Shown: piece after piece, positions 45,609 to 56,710 of the stretch
Layout: the number at the start of each line of letters is the position of its first letter
How positions within the stretch are numbered: position 1 is the first letter of the stretch
NCBI GenBank assembly: GCA_932294295.1
Contig: OW028576.1
Coordinates: 24,311,227-24,375,226, forward strand
Direction: 5' to 3'
Source of the DNA: Alitta virens
Lineage: Eukaryota; Annelida; Polychaeta; Phyllodocida; Nereididae
Length of the DNA stretch: 64,000 bases
The notes under the pieces: model-generated
What the model saw: the letters and a program-made list of their open reading frames with translations, nothing else
Told to the model about the DNA's origin: nothing
Databases searched by the model: none
Position numbers and translations under genes: made by a program

Positions 45609-46564
45609 AATATATATATATATATATATAACTGCGTCTGTAAATAAAATTCAATTGAGACGTATTGTAAAAATAATCTATCAATTCTATCCGGTTGTCA
45701 ACATGCCCTAGCGGTAATTCTGTCAACACGCCTAGCGGTAATTCTGAAATACGCTGTACATATTTTGCAGCTATAATAAGTTAAAATAAAATTTCAAGAC
45801 TGATATATAATGTAATATAAAGAGTTACCTATAGCAAGAGTCCTTCAAACCACATGTAGAGACTGAAAACTGACGTAAAACATCATCTGGACGAAATTAC
45901 TTAAATTATTTAGATATAAGTTATAAATTTAATACACAGACATAGATAAGTGATGACTTATATAGAGAGGTATGTTAAACCCTGATAACACCCTCTATAC
46001 CAGACATTTTGTAAATTTAATACAGGGTTATAGATAAAAGGTAACACTATCTAGAGACAGCTGTTTAATACTGATAACTGACTCTATACCAGATATTTCG
46101 TTCGATCTAGTAAGCAGTATTTTTTAAAACACATCAATGTCCACTATCTTAACGAAATTACTTGTATTATTTAGATATAAGATATAAATTTAATACAGGG
46201 TTATAGATAAAAGGTAACACTAGCTAGAGACATACGTTAAATCTTGATAACCGCTTCTATAGTAGATATTTTGTTCGAGTTAGTAAGTAAGAAAAGAGTA
46301 TTTTCAAAACGTCTGACGAAGGCGCTATCTTAACGAAATTACTTAAATTATTTAGATATAAGCTATAAAACTAATACAACGATATATATAAAAGCTGAGG
46401 CTATCTAGGCATACTTATTAAACTCTGATAACTCGTGTTCAGTCTAGTAAATGTGAAAAAGACATTTCAGGTTTCAAAATATTTTATATATATAGTAACA
46501 TTTTGGGGTGACCTTTCTTAAGAATAACGATCAGTTTTACCAAAGCTACAGACATATACACACC
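45189..46564. repeat. AT-rich region with TA microsatellite and direct repeats
   Basis: A (TA)n tract lies at about 45571-45631. Three units at about 45885, 46145 and 46327 share the core AAATTACTT(A/G)(A/T)ATTATTTAG, followed by ATATAAG(T/A/C)TATAAA, then AATACA and a CTATCTAG(A/G)-type stretch. A partial fourth lies near 46012. Spacing is roughly 180-260 bp. No coding frame seen. The repeats sit upstream of the RING-like gene and could be regulatory. Confidence 0.65.
46482..46495 (+). promoter_or_regulatory. TATA box of RING-like gene 1
   Basis: TTTTATATATATAG lies 70-80 bp upstream of the ATG at 46565. Similar spacing precedes the mucin-like gene and RING-like gene 2. Confidence 0.5.
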
Positions 46565-47065
46565 ATGCTTAAAATGGCTACTACATTGTTAAACGCTGAG
46601 GAGAATCCTTGTCATATCTGCTGTCATACGCCATCAACACATAGTTTCAAATGCTGTTTCCGAGACGAGCTGATGAAGATGTGTAAGGAATGCATCGAAT
46701 CGATGGTCATGCGTAAACTCATGAAGGAAGTTGTTGAAGGCCTACCACTGGATCTGGATCAGAACTACAAACTACCCTGCCCATTCTGCCAACAGAATTA
46801 TGATTTAATATACGATCATACTGGATGGGGCGAATACCTGGTTGAGGACTTTATCAATCTGGGGCAGACAGTTTCAGTCATCAAGATCACAAAAGATTAT
46901 TTCCAAGGGGAGATAGCAACCGCTCGCGAGAATATGAGAAGTCATCACAACTTTCAAATGGCCCAACAAAGAAGACGACTGACTGATGAGGTCCTTCTAC
47001 CGTTGACACAGATTTTGAATGTAGAGTATAGACGAGGTAGGCAGCTGGCTAACGCTAGATGTTAA
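46565..47065 (+). CDS. RING-like zinc-binding protein 1 (Polinton accessory)
   Basis: The N-terminal half has a Cys-rich cluster: CHIC, then CC about ten residues on, then CKEC, then PCPFC. This is eight cysteines in RING-like spacing with no His. A long helical region follows and ends in VLLPLTQILNV. I chose ATG 46565 (or 46574), after the TATA box, over the longer frame from 46508. RING folds often act as ubiquitin ligases, but that is only inferred. A paralogue lies inverted at 49958-49520. Intact. Confidence 0.6.
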   Translation: MLKMATTLLNAEENPCHICCHTPSTHSFKCCFRDELMKMCKECIESMVMRKLMKEVVEGLPLDLDQNYKLPCPFCQQNYDLIYDHTGWGEYLVEDFINLGQTVSVIKITKDYFQGEIATARENMRSHHNFQMAQQRRRLTDEVLLPLTQILNVEYRRGRQLANARC

Positions 47066-47638
47066 GCATGAACTTTTATTATGGACTGTAAATGTAGCTT
47101 ATCTATAACTTAGAATAATTTTATTTTTTATTTTTTTGATTGTATTGATGGTACTGCATACCACTTTCAATGCTGTACTATGTTTGCACTAACAAATCCT
47201 AATATTTTATATTTGTCTATATTTTATTTATATATTACATCATAAACGGATTCTATAAACTACTGGGTTTAGTGACACAGTGTTGTAGTAAAGTATTTTT
47301 GAATACAAAGGTGTCAATCAGTACGCCCAAATAGATTTAGCATGAAAAGATTGTGTAAGGCTGTCATAAATGACTACACGGTTTAGCAGGTGTTTTTAGA
47401 TATGCCTAGGGCCTTGACACAGGGTCAATATACCCTGCCTTTGAGAGTAAGGGTACAATGGGTTGTGTTACATAACCGTTCGTTCAAACGATAGACACCT
47501 TGATATAACGCATGCTGTATTACTGGATAGATCCTGTCATACTAAAAAGTGTTAATATTTGGTATGATTAGCAAAATAAGCGGTATCCCTCGTAAGTAAT
47601 ACATTTGATGGCACTAGTATAACAAGTACAAATTCATC
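47066..47638. other. Intergenic, AT-rich
   Basis: No gene seen between the RING-like gene and the TATA box of the membrane-protein gene. Confidence 0.6.
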
Positions 47639-47646
47639 TATATAAA
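47639..47646 (+). promoter_or_regulatory. TATA box of mucin-like gene
   Basis: TATATAAA begins 78 bp upstream of the preferred ATG (47717). This argues against the ATG at 47651, which would lie only 5 bp after the box. Confidence 0.5.
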
Positions 47647-47716
47647 TGAAATGATTAGACAGAAGTCATATCACTTTCGACTACGACAGACTTACGGAAT
47701 TACCATCAGAATTACA

Positions 47717-49254
47717 ATGATCGCATTACTGTTGAGACTGGCTGTTTTATCACTGGTGTTAGGATGTCGTCGAGAAGATCCAGATGTGTTAATCTGTGGC
47801 GAGGACGATGTCGAGGACCTACGTTATCTGGACCTCGAAAGCATTAGTGAAATTAGGTAAGATTTTTAACAGATAGTGAACTTTAATTAAAGGAGTACAA
47901 TATTCGTATGACTTACCTACAGATATGGTATTCTTGTTAAAATGATGGGGAGGTTCATCTTAATATATATATATATATACATGCCAACCCCTATGCATTT
48001 GATAATTGCTTTCGAGATGTTTATCAGGGTTATTATGGTACCATCATCATACCTATTAAGATGCATTGTGATTATACGCTAATATAGTATAAGGCTGTCA
48101 AAAATAAAGCTGCTCATATAGCTCATGTATCATTAAAAATTATCTTCACTATGAACTGTCTAACTAGTGAAATGTTTCAAAGTTAAGTGCATCGCGTGAT
48201 AAATATCTCTCAGTAGGATAAAGATTGTCCAAGCTTATATATTTTACATACATTAGGTAGTTTAATATTAAGCTCTTAAAAAATTATGATATTTTAACTT
48301 ACGACTTTTTTTTTTTTCAGATTTTTTACACATTACGAGGAAGAGGTCATGTACCAGCTGTCTGAGATGGATGTCTCTTTGAGGGTGGTGTTCCAGTCGG
48401 GGCGAACGGTGATCTTCCCTCTAGATTCAGCATTCATGACCACTGCTGAAGATTCTATCGTCACCGACCCCCCGATAACAGAAACCACCACCGCTGACCC
48501 CCCTACCACCGACACAGCTGCCGCTGACACATCCTCCACTGACACCTCTACCACTGGACCCCCCTTCACTGAGTCCCCCTCCACTAGCCCCCCCTCTGAA
48601 GGGCCCTCCACCCCCCCCCTAAGACTACTCCTGTGGTAATTATCAGGATAGTGCGAAGAACCCCCCCTTTTTGGCAATTGATTATCCCGCTGTCTGTTGG
48701 TTTAACTGTAATAGTGCTAGTGGTGATAGTGTTCTGCATCAAGGGTGAGTATCAATATTGAATTAGTAGAGAATTTTAAATCGTATGTAAATTCCACATG
48801 TAAATTTTATATATGGTCTGTTACATCTATTGCAGTGATTGTAAAGCGGAACCGACACATGGAGATGGCAGGACAGGAAGTACAAGAAAGAGAGATACTT
48901 GAGTTAGATGACGTAGCCGTCATCCCTCATGACGAGTCTGATGAAGAAGGTAAATAACCTAGAGGCGTTCTATATGTTACATTAAATACTGAAAATATAA
49001 GGTAGTTATATCACCTTGTTATATTTCTTTTATAGTCTTATTCAACTTCCGCCATGAGAATTGGGATACTTCCAGTCAAGGCAGTGATAACAGTGGTAAG
49101 TAATGACAGAGTTAAATTCTAATTTGACTGAAAAAGCCTAACAATACATTATGTACATGACAAGGTATCATTTTCAGATCGTTCTATTCCAGAGGTGCGT
49201 CAGAGAAGACAAGCCTTTCTAAATGCTCAGGAACGCATAAGACAGTGCTATTAG
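47717..49254 (+). CDS. Spliced mucin-like type I membrane protein (unrecognised)
   Basis: Five exons: 47717-47856, 48321-48744, 48836-48949, 49036-49095 and 49178-49254, with GT-AG junctions that keep one reading frame. The start MIALLLRLAVLSLVLGC is a signal peptide. A short Asp/Glu-rich ectodomain with Cys follows, then a stalk of Thr/Pro/Ser repeats (DPP, TTT and TDT units, encoded about 48450-48620), a membrane segment (LIIPLSVGLTVIVLVVIVF) and a cytoplasmic tail with basic and acidic patches. A nine-C run at 48611-48619 is one base short of joining the stalk frame to the membrane frame, so this copy is frameshifted or the run is misread. No family recognised. It sits between two RING-like paralogues at the right end of the Polinton. 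Confidence 0.55.
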
Positions 49255-49519
49255 GTTTGTAATTTATTAAATTTACTTTTTCGGGTTTTACTGACTATAT
49301 TGTGATATGAAAAATAAGACTCCGCTTTTTATTTTACAGTTATCATTTAGAAAGGAGACGATCTTCAGTTTTTATATGTAGTAAAAGTCTTTTTATAGTT
49401 TTTTGTAATTTAGAGTAATAAAATTTTTAAATGATACACGAGTTTGTTTTGATTTATGGTAGTTTAAAAAATAAGAACACATGTAGTACAGTTTTGAAAT
49501 GTTTTATTTTCATGATACA
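49255..49519. other. Convergent intergenic region
   Basis: Contains AATAAA near 49417, suited to the membrane-protein gene, which converges with the minus-strand RING-like gene. Nothing else seen. Confidence 0.5.
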
Positions 49520-49958
49520 TTATAGGTTAGATATTGACTGCAATGTATTGTCTGTAACATGCAGAATCTCGATTAACGGTGTCATAACTCTTGTAAGTAG
49601 ATCATGTTTTGTTCTGAGTTCATCTACGCTGAATCTAGTCATGACTTCCTGGAAGTATACTCTTGCAGCGCAGACTGCTTCAGTTATCTGCCTGACTTGC
49701 AAAAGACTGCGGATGTTTTGTATATGTCCTAAGTAGTTGATGACTTGTATATTCTTTGTTTTGCATGAAGGACAGCATACATGCTTAATAGGTTCAGGGA
49801 TAAGTTGAAGTGTTGAAAATGCGATATCTCGAATGGCTGTTCTCTGAAGACAGCGATTAGCATGTTTTCATATATTTATTATCCAGTGTATAGCAACATG
49901 TATAGGCAAATCTTGCTGCTAACATGTTACAGAACTGACATTTTCTTGATCTCCTCAT
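49520..49958 (-). pseudogene. RING-like protein 2 (paralogue of 46565 gene), frameshifted
   Basis: Starts MRRSRKCQFC at 49958 on the minus strand and runs through ACC- and MKTC-type cysteines equivalent to those of gene 1, then hits TAA. One base later the frame resumes with RCLQRTAIRDI, VCCPSC (like PCPFC of gene 1), VRQITEAVCAARVYFQEV and VMTPLIEILHV (like VLLPLTQILNV), ending at 49520. The order and spacing of cysteines and the C-terminal motif support paralogy, although identity is low. A TATATATG-type box is at about 50033-50042, some 75-85 bp upstream. A one-base insertion explains the break. Confidence 0.6.
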
Positions 49959-50133
49959 TTCGGTAAGAATCTGGTCGGTTAGTGTCAATAGGAAGAACAT
50001 ACTTCTAATGTCAAAGAGACGGAGATGTGCTACATATATAGTCAGTAATTATGTAATAGTCTGTTATTTTTAACCATGTGGGGGGGGGGGCATGATGTGC
50101 ATTGATAGGTGACATGTCTACTTGTTATTCTAC

Positions 50134-50312
50134 ACATCTGTACCTCTCTGTATCATGAAAATAAAACATTTCATTTGCATGTTCTGTCTTGTTAATCTAC
50201 ACATCTGTACCTCTCTGTATCATGAAAATAAAACATTTCCTTTGCATGTTCTGTCTTGATGTGCATTGTTATTCTACACATTTGTACTTCTCTATAGCAT
50301 GAAAATAAAACA
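50134..50312. repeat. Tandem repeat with AATAAA, about 65-75 bp x 3
   Basis: Units contain CTACACAT(C/T)TGTAC(C/T)TCTCT, ATCATGAAAATAAAACAT and, in two, TTTGCATGTTCTGTCTTG. Each brings a poly(A)-type AATAAA on the plus strand. It lies upstream of the terminal palindrome array. Confidence 0.85.
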
Positions 50313-50334
50313 TGTCTACAGAAAAAAAATACGT

Positions 50335-50790
50335 TACTTACTAAGAAGTAATTATTTTCCCTAAAGGAAAATAATTAAGTGTATTAACGGGTTATATAAT
50401 TTAAAAAAGTCCTTAATAAGCATCTCATTAATGAGTAATTATTTTCACTAAAGGCAAATCATTAACGAGTTATGTAATTAACTTTGCTAAAAGAAAAATC
50501 GTTACGTCATTAACGAGATGAAAGAAAAAATAATTTTCATTAACAAGTTATGTAACTTTTTGCACCTTCCTTAACGAGTCATGATTTACGTAACTTTTCG
50601 TACCTTCCTTAACGAATTACGTAACTTTTCGCACCTTCATTAACGAATTACGTTACTTTCATAATGAGTTACGTCATTTCCGCTAATTTTCCTTAATGGG
50701 TTACGTAATTTTCGCGCCTTCCTTAACGAGTAATGTAATTTTCGCACCTTCTTTAACGAGTTACATAATTTTCGCACCCTGGGGGCATGT
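50335..50790. repeat. Palindrome array, period about 31 bp, core TTACGTAA
   Basis: Exact TTACGTAA occurs at 50586-50593, 50617-50624 and 50701-50708, with variants (TTACGTTA, TTACGTCA, TAATGTAA, TTACATAA) at 50648, 50669, 50731 and 50761. Between cores the units read like TTTTCGCACCTTCCTTAACGA. The left part (50335-50560) has looser copies with CTAAAG(G/C) and TTAACGAG. TTACGTAA is a classic bZIP (PAR/C/EBP-like) binding palindrome. The array lies where the right end of the Polinton is expected. Confidence 0.75.
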
Positions 50791-53531
50791 GCAGTGGGGC
50801 ATGACTTGGGGCCCTCTCTGCTACCTATATAGTAGTGATGTAGCCCATGGTGGTGTATTTGTGTATGACTTGACCACAATACCATCTAAATGATGAATGA
50901 TTATCTAATATAATCAATGTCTAAAGACAAGAACAGTTGAACTTCATATTACAAATTATAACAAAAAGTCTCTGAGTCAGTGGAAAATATTCTCTTTGTT
51001 ACCTTTTTATTGGGAAGCTGCTAATTTAATCCTAAAAGACTCCAAAAATGTGCTTCACCCTCAGTTCTTGTAGAGCAATGCAAGTGCACACATTGCTTTT
51101 GTCCATCTGATTATTTGCTTGCACAGGAAAGCTACATACAAAGAACAACTTTTGCTGACACAACATCAACATTTCATTAGTTCTTTGATAGCATCAACAG
51201 CTGGTGGTAGGTCTGATATCACTGGTATGAAATTGATATTTTCTAACTTCCATCCCTGATCCAGGGGCGATGGGAGTTTGTACCGTGCACAGCATAAGGG
51301 CTTGGTATGATGCCTTCAAATTATGATACTTCAGGATTTACCAACTTGAAGTTGGAGGTAACTTCTCCGTCTCTGGGCTTCCTTGAATGGCCTTTCTCCA
51401 TCACTATAAACATAGGATTGACAAATGACAAGAAGGTTGTCATATACATCATCAAGTAACAGGTAGACATACTGGTTATTCTTAGTAATTTTGGCAATTC
51501 TTTGTTTACAGAGCAGAACCTGTTACCATACCAGGCACAAAAAATATGATATGGTGGCATGGATGATAAGCAGTGCATATGCTTTCTCGTGCTTCCTCTC
51601 AAATTTAGCTGGCATCTGGTGTTTTCTACAACATTTGTTCTCACTCCTTTCCCAACTCTTTTCTTTCATTGTAGATTTCAAACTGTCTTCTCTTTCTGGA
51701 CCTTACCATTACCAATAATGTCATTTGAAATTGTTCAGATTTTGTCTCATCCCTGGAGAGAACACTTTCTCAGTACAGTCACTGAATGGTGGTACTTAAC
51801 TCATACATAATTGAAGAGAGTGTATGACTGCTGTGCCATCAACATAATTCTGGTGTTTTGATGATCAGTACAGTTCTCCATCAGCAGACATTGATGGACA
51901 ATGATGGAGTCCCATCATGATTTTCATAGAAGAAGTTCTCAAGATCACTGTCTCAGATTTATTTTGCAATATACATCAAGTGCAGATACTTTATTCTTTG
52001 TTTTGGAGATGGGTTTCACAGGCCGATATTTAAAAGCAGAAGTGGGCCAAGAATGCTGGAACTTTTTTCGCTAAATATTTCCAAGTACTGTGCGAAAGCC
52101 ATCATCTCAAAGCCCAGCGACCTGATTATGTACATATTTTGCTTGTTTACTTGCCTTAACTAAATTAATCAATTTCTCTTATTATTTAAATTAACAGTCT
52201 AAATTCTGGCTTATGGTATTAAAGGTTTAACAACGAAATGTCAGAATGATTAGATGTTCATGTGCTGAGTTTACAAAATTCTTGTAAAGCACAAATCTGA
52301 AAAACAGGTTGTTCAAAATAATTGCCTAAACTGAAAAATAATATGAATATATTTCTTTTGTGATTTTAAGAGAAGATTTCTTATGTGATCGGCTACATGG
52401 TAAACCAGCAAATTAAGTCCACAATTAGGTTGCTGGGCTTTGAGGTGGCAGCACACAATGTAAACCTAATTCTTCAGTTTTCACAACTGTGTTTGGCATA
52501 TTCCTGTTTGCCATTCTGCATTTGTTAGACCATATTTAGAATCTGTACTGAGTTAACAATGTGAACAGGATATCAGTGACTTGTATCATTCAGGTGGGAT
52601 GCCAAAAGAAAGACTCACTGTTCCACCAATAAAAAAAAATAGAAATTACTAATAGATCCACAAAAATACCGAAAGCCAGTTAAATGTGAACTTGTGAAGC
52701 CCATCAAATGTTATATTTTTGCAATTATATTCTGCACTCAGTTGCTGTGAGCCAATCAGAATGCTTCATTGTCATCCAGCATGTGTTTATATTGGACAGC
52801 TGCTAAGTATGACGGATGGCTGTAATGTATGTCATAGAATCTGGAGAATATAAACAATGGTGGGTGGTATGTTATCCAACATAGGGTTTTGTGAGATTCA
52901 GTAAATTTATATTGGCTTAAGAGTACACCTCAGCAAATTTAATTTCTCCTCATCCCACAAAACTCAACGTTGGACTCCTAACCATCCTCTATTGTAATGA
53001 TATACTTACATGAAACCAAAGCAGCTTTAGTGTGCTGATAATAGTAGCAGTTTATGTAGCACCTCACCGGAATTGTCCCTATGAGAGATTTAAAAACCAT
53101 GCCAAATGGAAGTTCCGTATGATTTCAGTGTCATTTACTACATTTTATAATTTGCAATATTCCATTGCTTTATCATACTATTTTTGGCAGGTATATGGTG
53201 ATTATGGCTGAACCTAGGAATATTTGCTTGACATACACATGGCTTAAGCGTGCTTAGTGGCAGCCGTTTTGAATTCAAGATAGTGGCCGCCCTGGTCATA
53301 TTTCATCATGGCATCCCTTGTAGAATAAAAGAGCATGTTTTGAAAGTACTTATATAACAAATTGGGTGCTTTGTACCAGTGTGTAATGATTTGGTCAAAA
53401 ATTGGCCTGAGCAGACTACACTTTTATGCAATCAATAGAAGGTGCCAGGATAAAACTGTACATAGAGAATATTGATAGTTATCCTATTGTTACTCAATGA
53501 TTAAATTTGTTGTCTTTCATAATTTTTACAG
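50791..53531. other. Mostly non-coding flank
   Basis: Only one trace of coding sequence: 51300-51560 on the minus strand reads, in one frame, YVYLLLDDVYDNLLVICQSY and then ERPFKEAQRRRSY. This looks like the end of an uncharacterised repeat-encoded protein. It is short and isolated. No sushi-type exon is present upstream of the pseudogene at 53532. Confidence 0.45.
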
Positions 53532-54914
53532 AATATCCTGTAACCACAGAGGTCTCTGTCACTCTTGACAAATCCAAGCTGCTTGCAGCGCCTCCACTCC
53601 TACGTCATTCCATCGCTGCCACCAAACCGAAATATTTTCAGCTAAGACCCACATGGTCAGAGCTGTCTAATTGTCAGCAGCAATTAAATGGGCTTGTCCT
53701 GCATACACAGTGTATGACATTACTCATATGGAGTGTGAAAACAGTGTACAATGTTCAGATCACTTTTAAAAACTCCAGTTGATCCCTGCGTGCCATTTCT
53801 TTTATAAACAAAACCAGCATGGTTGTGACTGTTGCAACGACATTTTTTTGCTTTATGAGCTGAAGGCCTGACCTGATTGGCCAAGTGCAGCGATTTGAAA
53901 AGGGATTCCACTATTAAGATTAACCCATTTACTCATGTATCCATGCTTACAACAGTATCATGCAGTAACTCTCTCCGTATTATGGTAATGTGTTTTCATG
54001 CTATTTCATCCTAAAGAATATACTGCCATATATAGGATGTAGTTTGAAAATACACTACAGCTGTTTGCTATCAGAATGACCCAGGAACTATATGACATTG
54101 TGCAAATCTGCTCAAGGCCGATCGAGTGGTGGCAAGTGTGGTGTGCACCCCGACTTGCACCCCCCCCTCCCTTGTGAGCAAGTTGTGACAAATCATGTGA
54201 TGATATTAGTACATTTGAAAAACAACAGGGAACACAAGAGATAAAAAAGTAATTAAATCTGAGATGATGAACCTCAATTATGGATCAAATATAAGTCTCA
54301 TTGGTTGAAAGGTGTACTGTAATTCTCCCATCATTCAGAAGAATGTAACTCTGACTGAAAATCAGAGTAAAGATGATACATTAGACCATGAAAGTACAAC
54401 CAGAACTAATGTCACAACTACATCAACATGGAGTAAATTATCAGAAGAAGACTATGATCAGGTAAATTTAGCATCTGCCTCATCAGTACTGAATTTGACT
54501 GAAACAGATTCACAAGCTCCGAATGATAATGACACTAACTCACGCTCCTCTAGCAGAGAAAAACCTGAATGATGACAAAAGCAACAAAACCTTTGTCATC
54601 AATGCGACCATTTCTAAACTGACATACTCTGTCTATAAATGATGATCTGCAATGCCTGGACCTATGTACTTATGTGAAAAGATCTCCCTTCAAGCAAGTG
54701 CGCCATCTACCGACTTCGTACGCTGGTCATCTCATGAAGGGTATACATGTCAACACTGTTCTTGATATCATCACGGGCGCCAAATTCAAATCATTCAATG
54801 TAACTTCAGTACCATATTTATCTTACACACTTAGTGATAATGATATTTACTATATAATAAACAACGGTTGAAGCAGATACAGCAGATACAGTCACAGAAA
54901 TGATCAGTGCTGAA
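53532..54914 (+). pseudogene. Sushi gene terminal exon, copy 3, degraded
   Basis: Begins right after an AG acceptor with the same phase as the last exon of copies 1 and 2 (YPVTTEVSVTLDK). A 611-bp insertion splits it at 53575. Homology resumes at about 54186 and continues to 54914, with an in-frame TAA at about 54249-54251, a TGG-to-TGA change near 54307 and a deletion of about 50 bp near 54637. The other exons were not found, so it is an isolated remnant of a further duplication. Confidence 0.85.
53575..54185. mobile_element. 611-bp insertion with 9-bp target duplication
   Basis: Flanked by TGACAAATC at 53566-53574 and 54186-54194. The uninterrupted paralogues have a single related site. 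The ends are CAAGCTGC and (inverted) CAACTTGC, weakly inverted. No convincing ORF. It is a short non-autonomous element; superfamily not assigned. Confidence 0.7.
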
Positions 54915-56710
54915 TAAACCTTCTTGTGTATAGTACAATGAGACTGTGTTTTTGCACTAGCATCAAAGCAAATATGCTATCATAGCTTGATGATGTCATC
55001 TATTCACTAGTGTAATTTTTGTTACAATAAGTTCTGAAATCCTCTAATAATTATTGTGCTTTATCTGCTTCAGTGGCACTGTCCTCTGTTAATTTTGACC
55101 CACATTTTAAACCCCTAACTTTCCAATTCATTATAATACATATATATAATCATTATCCATTTTAACTCTGGTTATTTTTCTGTTACTAAGTAAACTTTAA
55201 TTGTTACAGAGGGCGTATGTTAACAGTATAAAATTGTAATTTTAAAATTGGTCAAATTCTGATCATTAATGATTTATGCCTTCATATAATATTTTATCAC
55301 AATCAATTACTTACCTCTACTGCTACTATTCACATTGATTGACAATGTAGTTGTTTTATACTCAATAAACTGATAATTTATAACTGAGTTGACCATTGTG
55401 TTATTGTACTTAATTCATTTAAACTTACAATCACTTAGGTGTAAATAGGAAGCACCATTTTCCCCTTTACAGGTGTATGTCTATGTATTATATCAACAAT
55501 AATTATAGAATATTTAATTTCTTTTTCTAAATCAATGATTTTAAGAAGCCAAGTGAGTGGTGACAAATTTGAACTGAATACAATTTATTACCTATACACA
55601 GAAGTGTATCAAATATCGCCTTTTTGTGTATATACTACTGAACTGATTCTAATTCATGAAATAACATTAGTATTCAATGCACTAACTGTAACATATCATG
55701 TTTGTGTAGTGTACATTTGTTCTTCAATTGCACCAGATGTGGATTTCCCCAAAAGGCAAATATTTTGACAGTGTTACAGACAAAGCAATGCAGTAAACTT
55801 CAAAATCCAGACTATTGGCGAAAGTCTTGCTGATTCAACTGGTGAGATTATCTTAGTGATTACATGAGATACTACATCACAAATAGCACTTTCACCAGCC
55901 GTAATTTCAATACCATTAGTTGCTGAATTGTCTTTATGATAAGGGGTCACAAGTTAGGGGTGTCACTGGATGGTGTACTTTGGAATGGGCAAAATGCACC
56001 CATTCTGGAAAATCAGGGACGTTCTGGATTGCTAATGTGCAGTAAAACATGTATATTTTGGACACACGTAAGTCATAATATAAAGATGTACTTCTGATTG
56101 TTCAAAGGAACAACAGGAAATTTGTGGAGTAAAAGTAGCATCATTGAGTACTTTGACATATTTCATTATCTCTCTGGCAGATGGTTATCAGTGATAATGC
56201 ATGTTATGATTACCTTTTGTATGTATGTTCTGTTGAGTGGATGGAATGTGGACTAGCTTTCTTGGAAATAGCTATATTTAGATGACATCAATGCGTCTCT
56301 ATAAAGAGAGAGTGATTTGGAGGCATTTCAGAATTCGATTTTGGTTTACTAAGTTTGCATTAATCAGGTAGGTGATGAGTATGTTGTATTAGAAGTAAGG
56401 TTCTTTTGGAATTACACATGATTCACTGAAAATATATTAATGCGTGTATTCTATAATATTCTATGCAGAATAACGTTTTATTTGAAATTCAGTTGTAGCA
56501 GACAGCTCAAATAATTAAGTATGAACAAAACTGCATGTTGTAAAACTTCTGTGGCAAGGAATGGCAATTAACACAGGTAATAGCGTCCAGCCAAAAAAGG
56601 TAAAAATTAATTGAAGAAACAATGTGTGCTCGGATAATATTGTACCTGTGAGTTCAAATTCAATAGATGCATGTGGTGTTTTTAACTTTTCTGTTTCAGT
56701 TTCCATTAGG
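54915..56710. other. Non-coding, upstream of intact sushi gene
   Basis: AT-rich, no supported gene. A possible acceptor (TTTCTGTTTCAG) ends about 12 bp before the ATG at 56711, which would fit a 5' UTR intron. No promoter element stands out. Confidence 0.5.

Larger units (their letters stand above)
32345..50790. mobile_element. Polinton/Maverick, decayed, with accessory right-hand module
   Basis: The content identifies a Polinton, a large self-replicating DNA element related to viruses. It has protein-primed PolB, a small membrane protein, a retrovirus-like integrase with a chromodomain-like end, minor and major capsid proteins, an FtsK/HerA-type packaging ATPase and small conserved ORFs. 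The left end is cut inside or just before PolB by the junction with a gypsy element, so no left inverted repeat is present. The right end is uncertain. I place it after the repeat array at 50335-50790, but no TIR partner exists to prove it. An adenain-like protease, usual in Polintons, was not found. One gene is interrupted by a 2.7-kb transposon. Confidence 0.85.

Noticed and set aside
47651..47716. Upstream Met of the mucin-like gene
   Set aside because: It lies 5 bp after the TATA box, so it would be upstream of any transcription start. The signal peptide fits the Met at 47717.
48333..48677. Minus-strand frame over the mucin stalk
   Set aside because: Val/Gly/Ser-rich mirror of the repeat-coding strand. 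Splice sites and the signal peptide support the plus strand.
52740..52840. Similarity of GGATGACAATGAAGCATTCTG-type sequence to the sushi-gene intron 4
   Set aside because: Probably a short dispersed repeat present in both. Too short and diverged to call a separate element.
55535..55768. 77-aa frame between the pseudogene and the intact sushi gene
   Set aside because: No signal, domain or homologous copy. Length is consistent with chance in AT-rich DNA.
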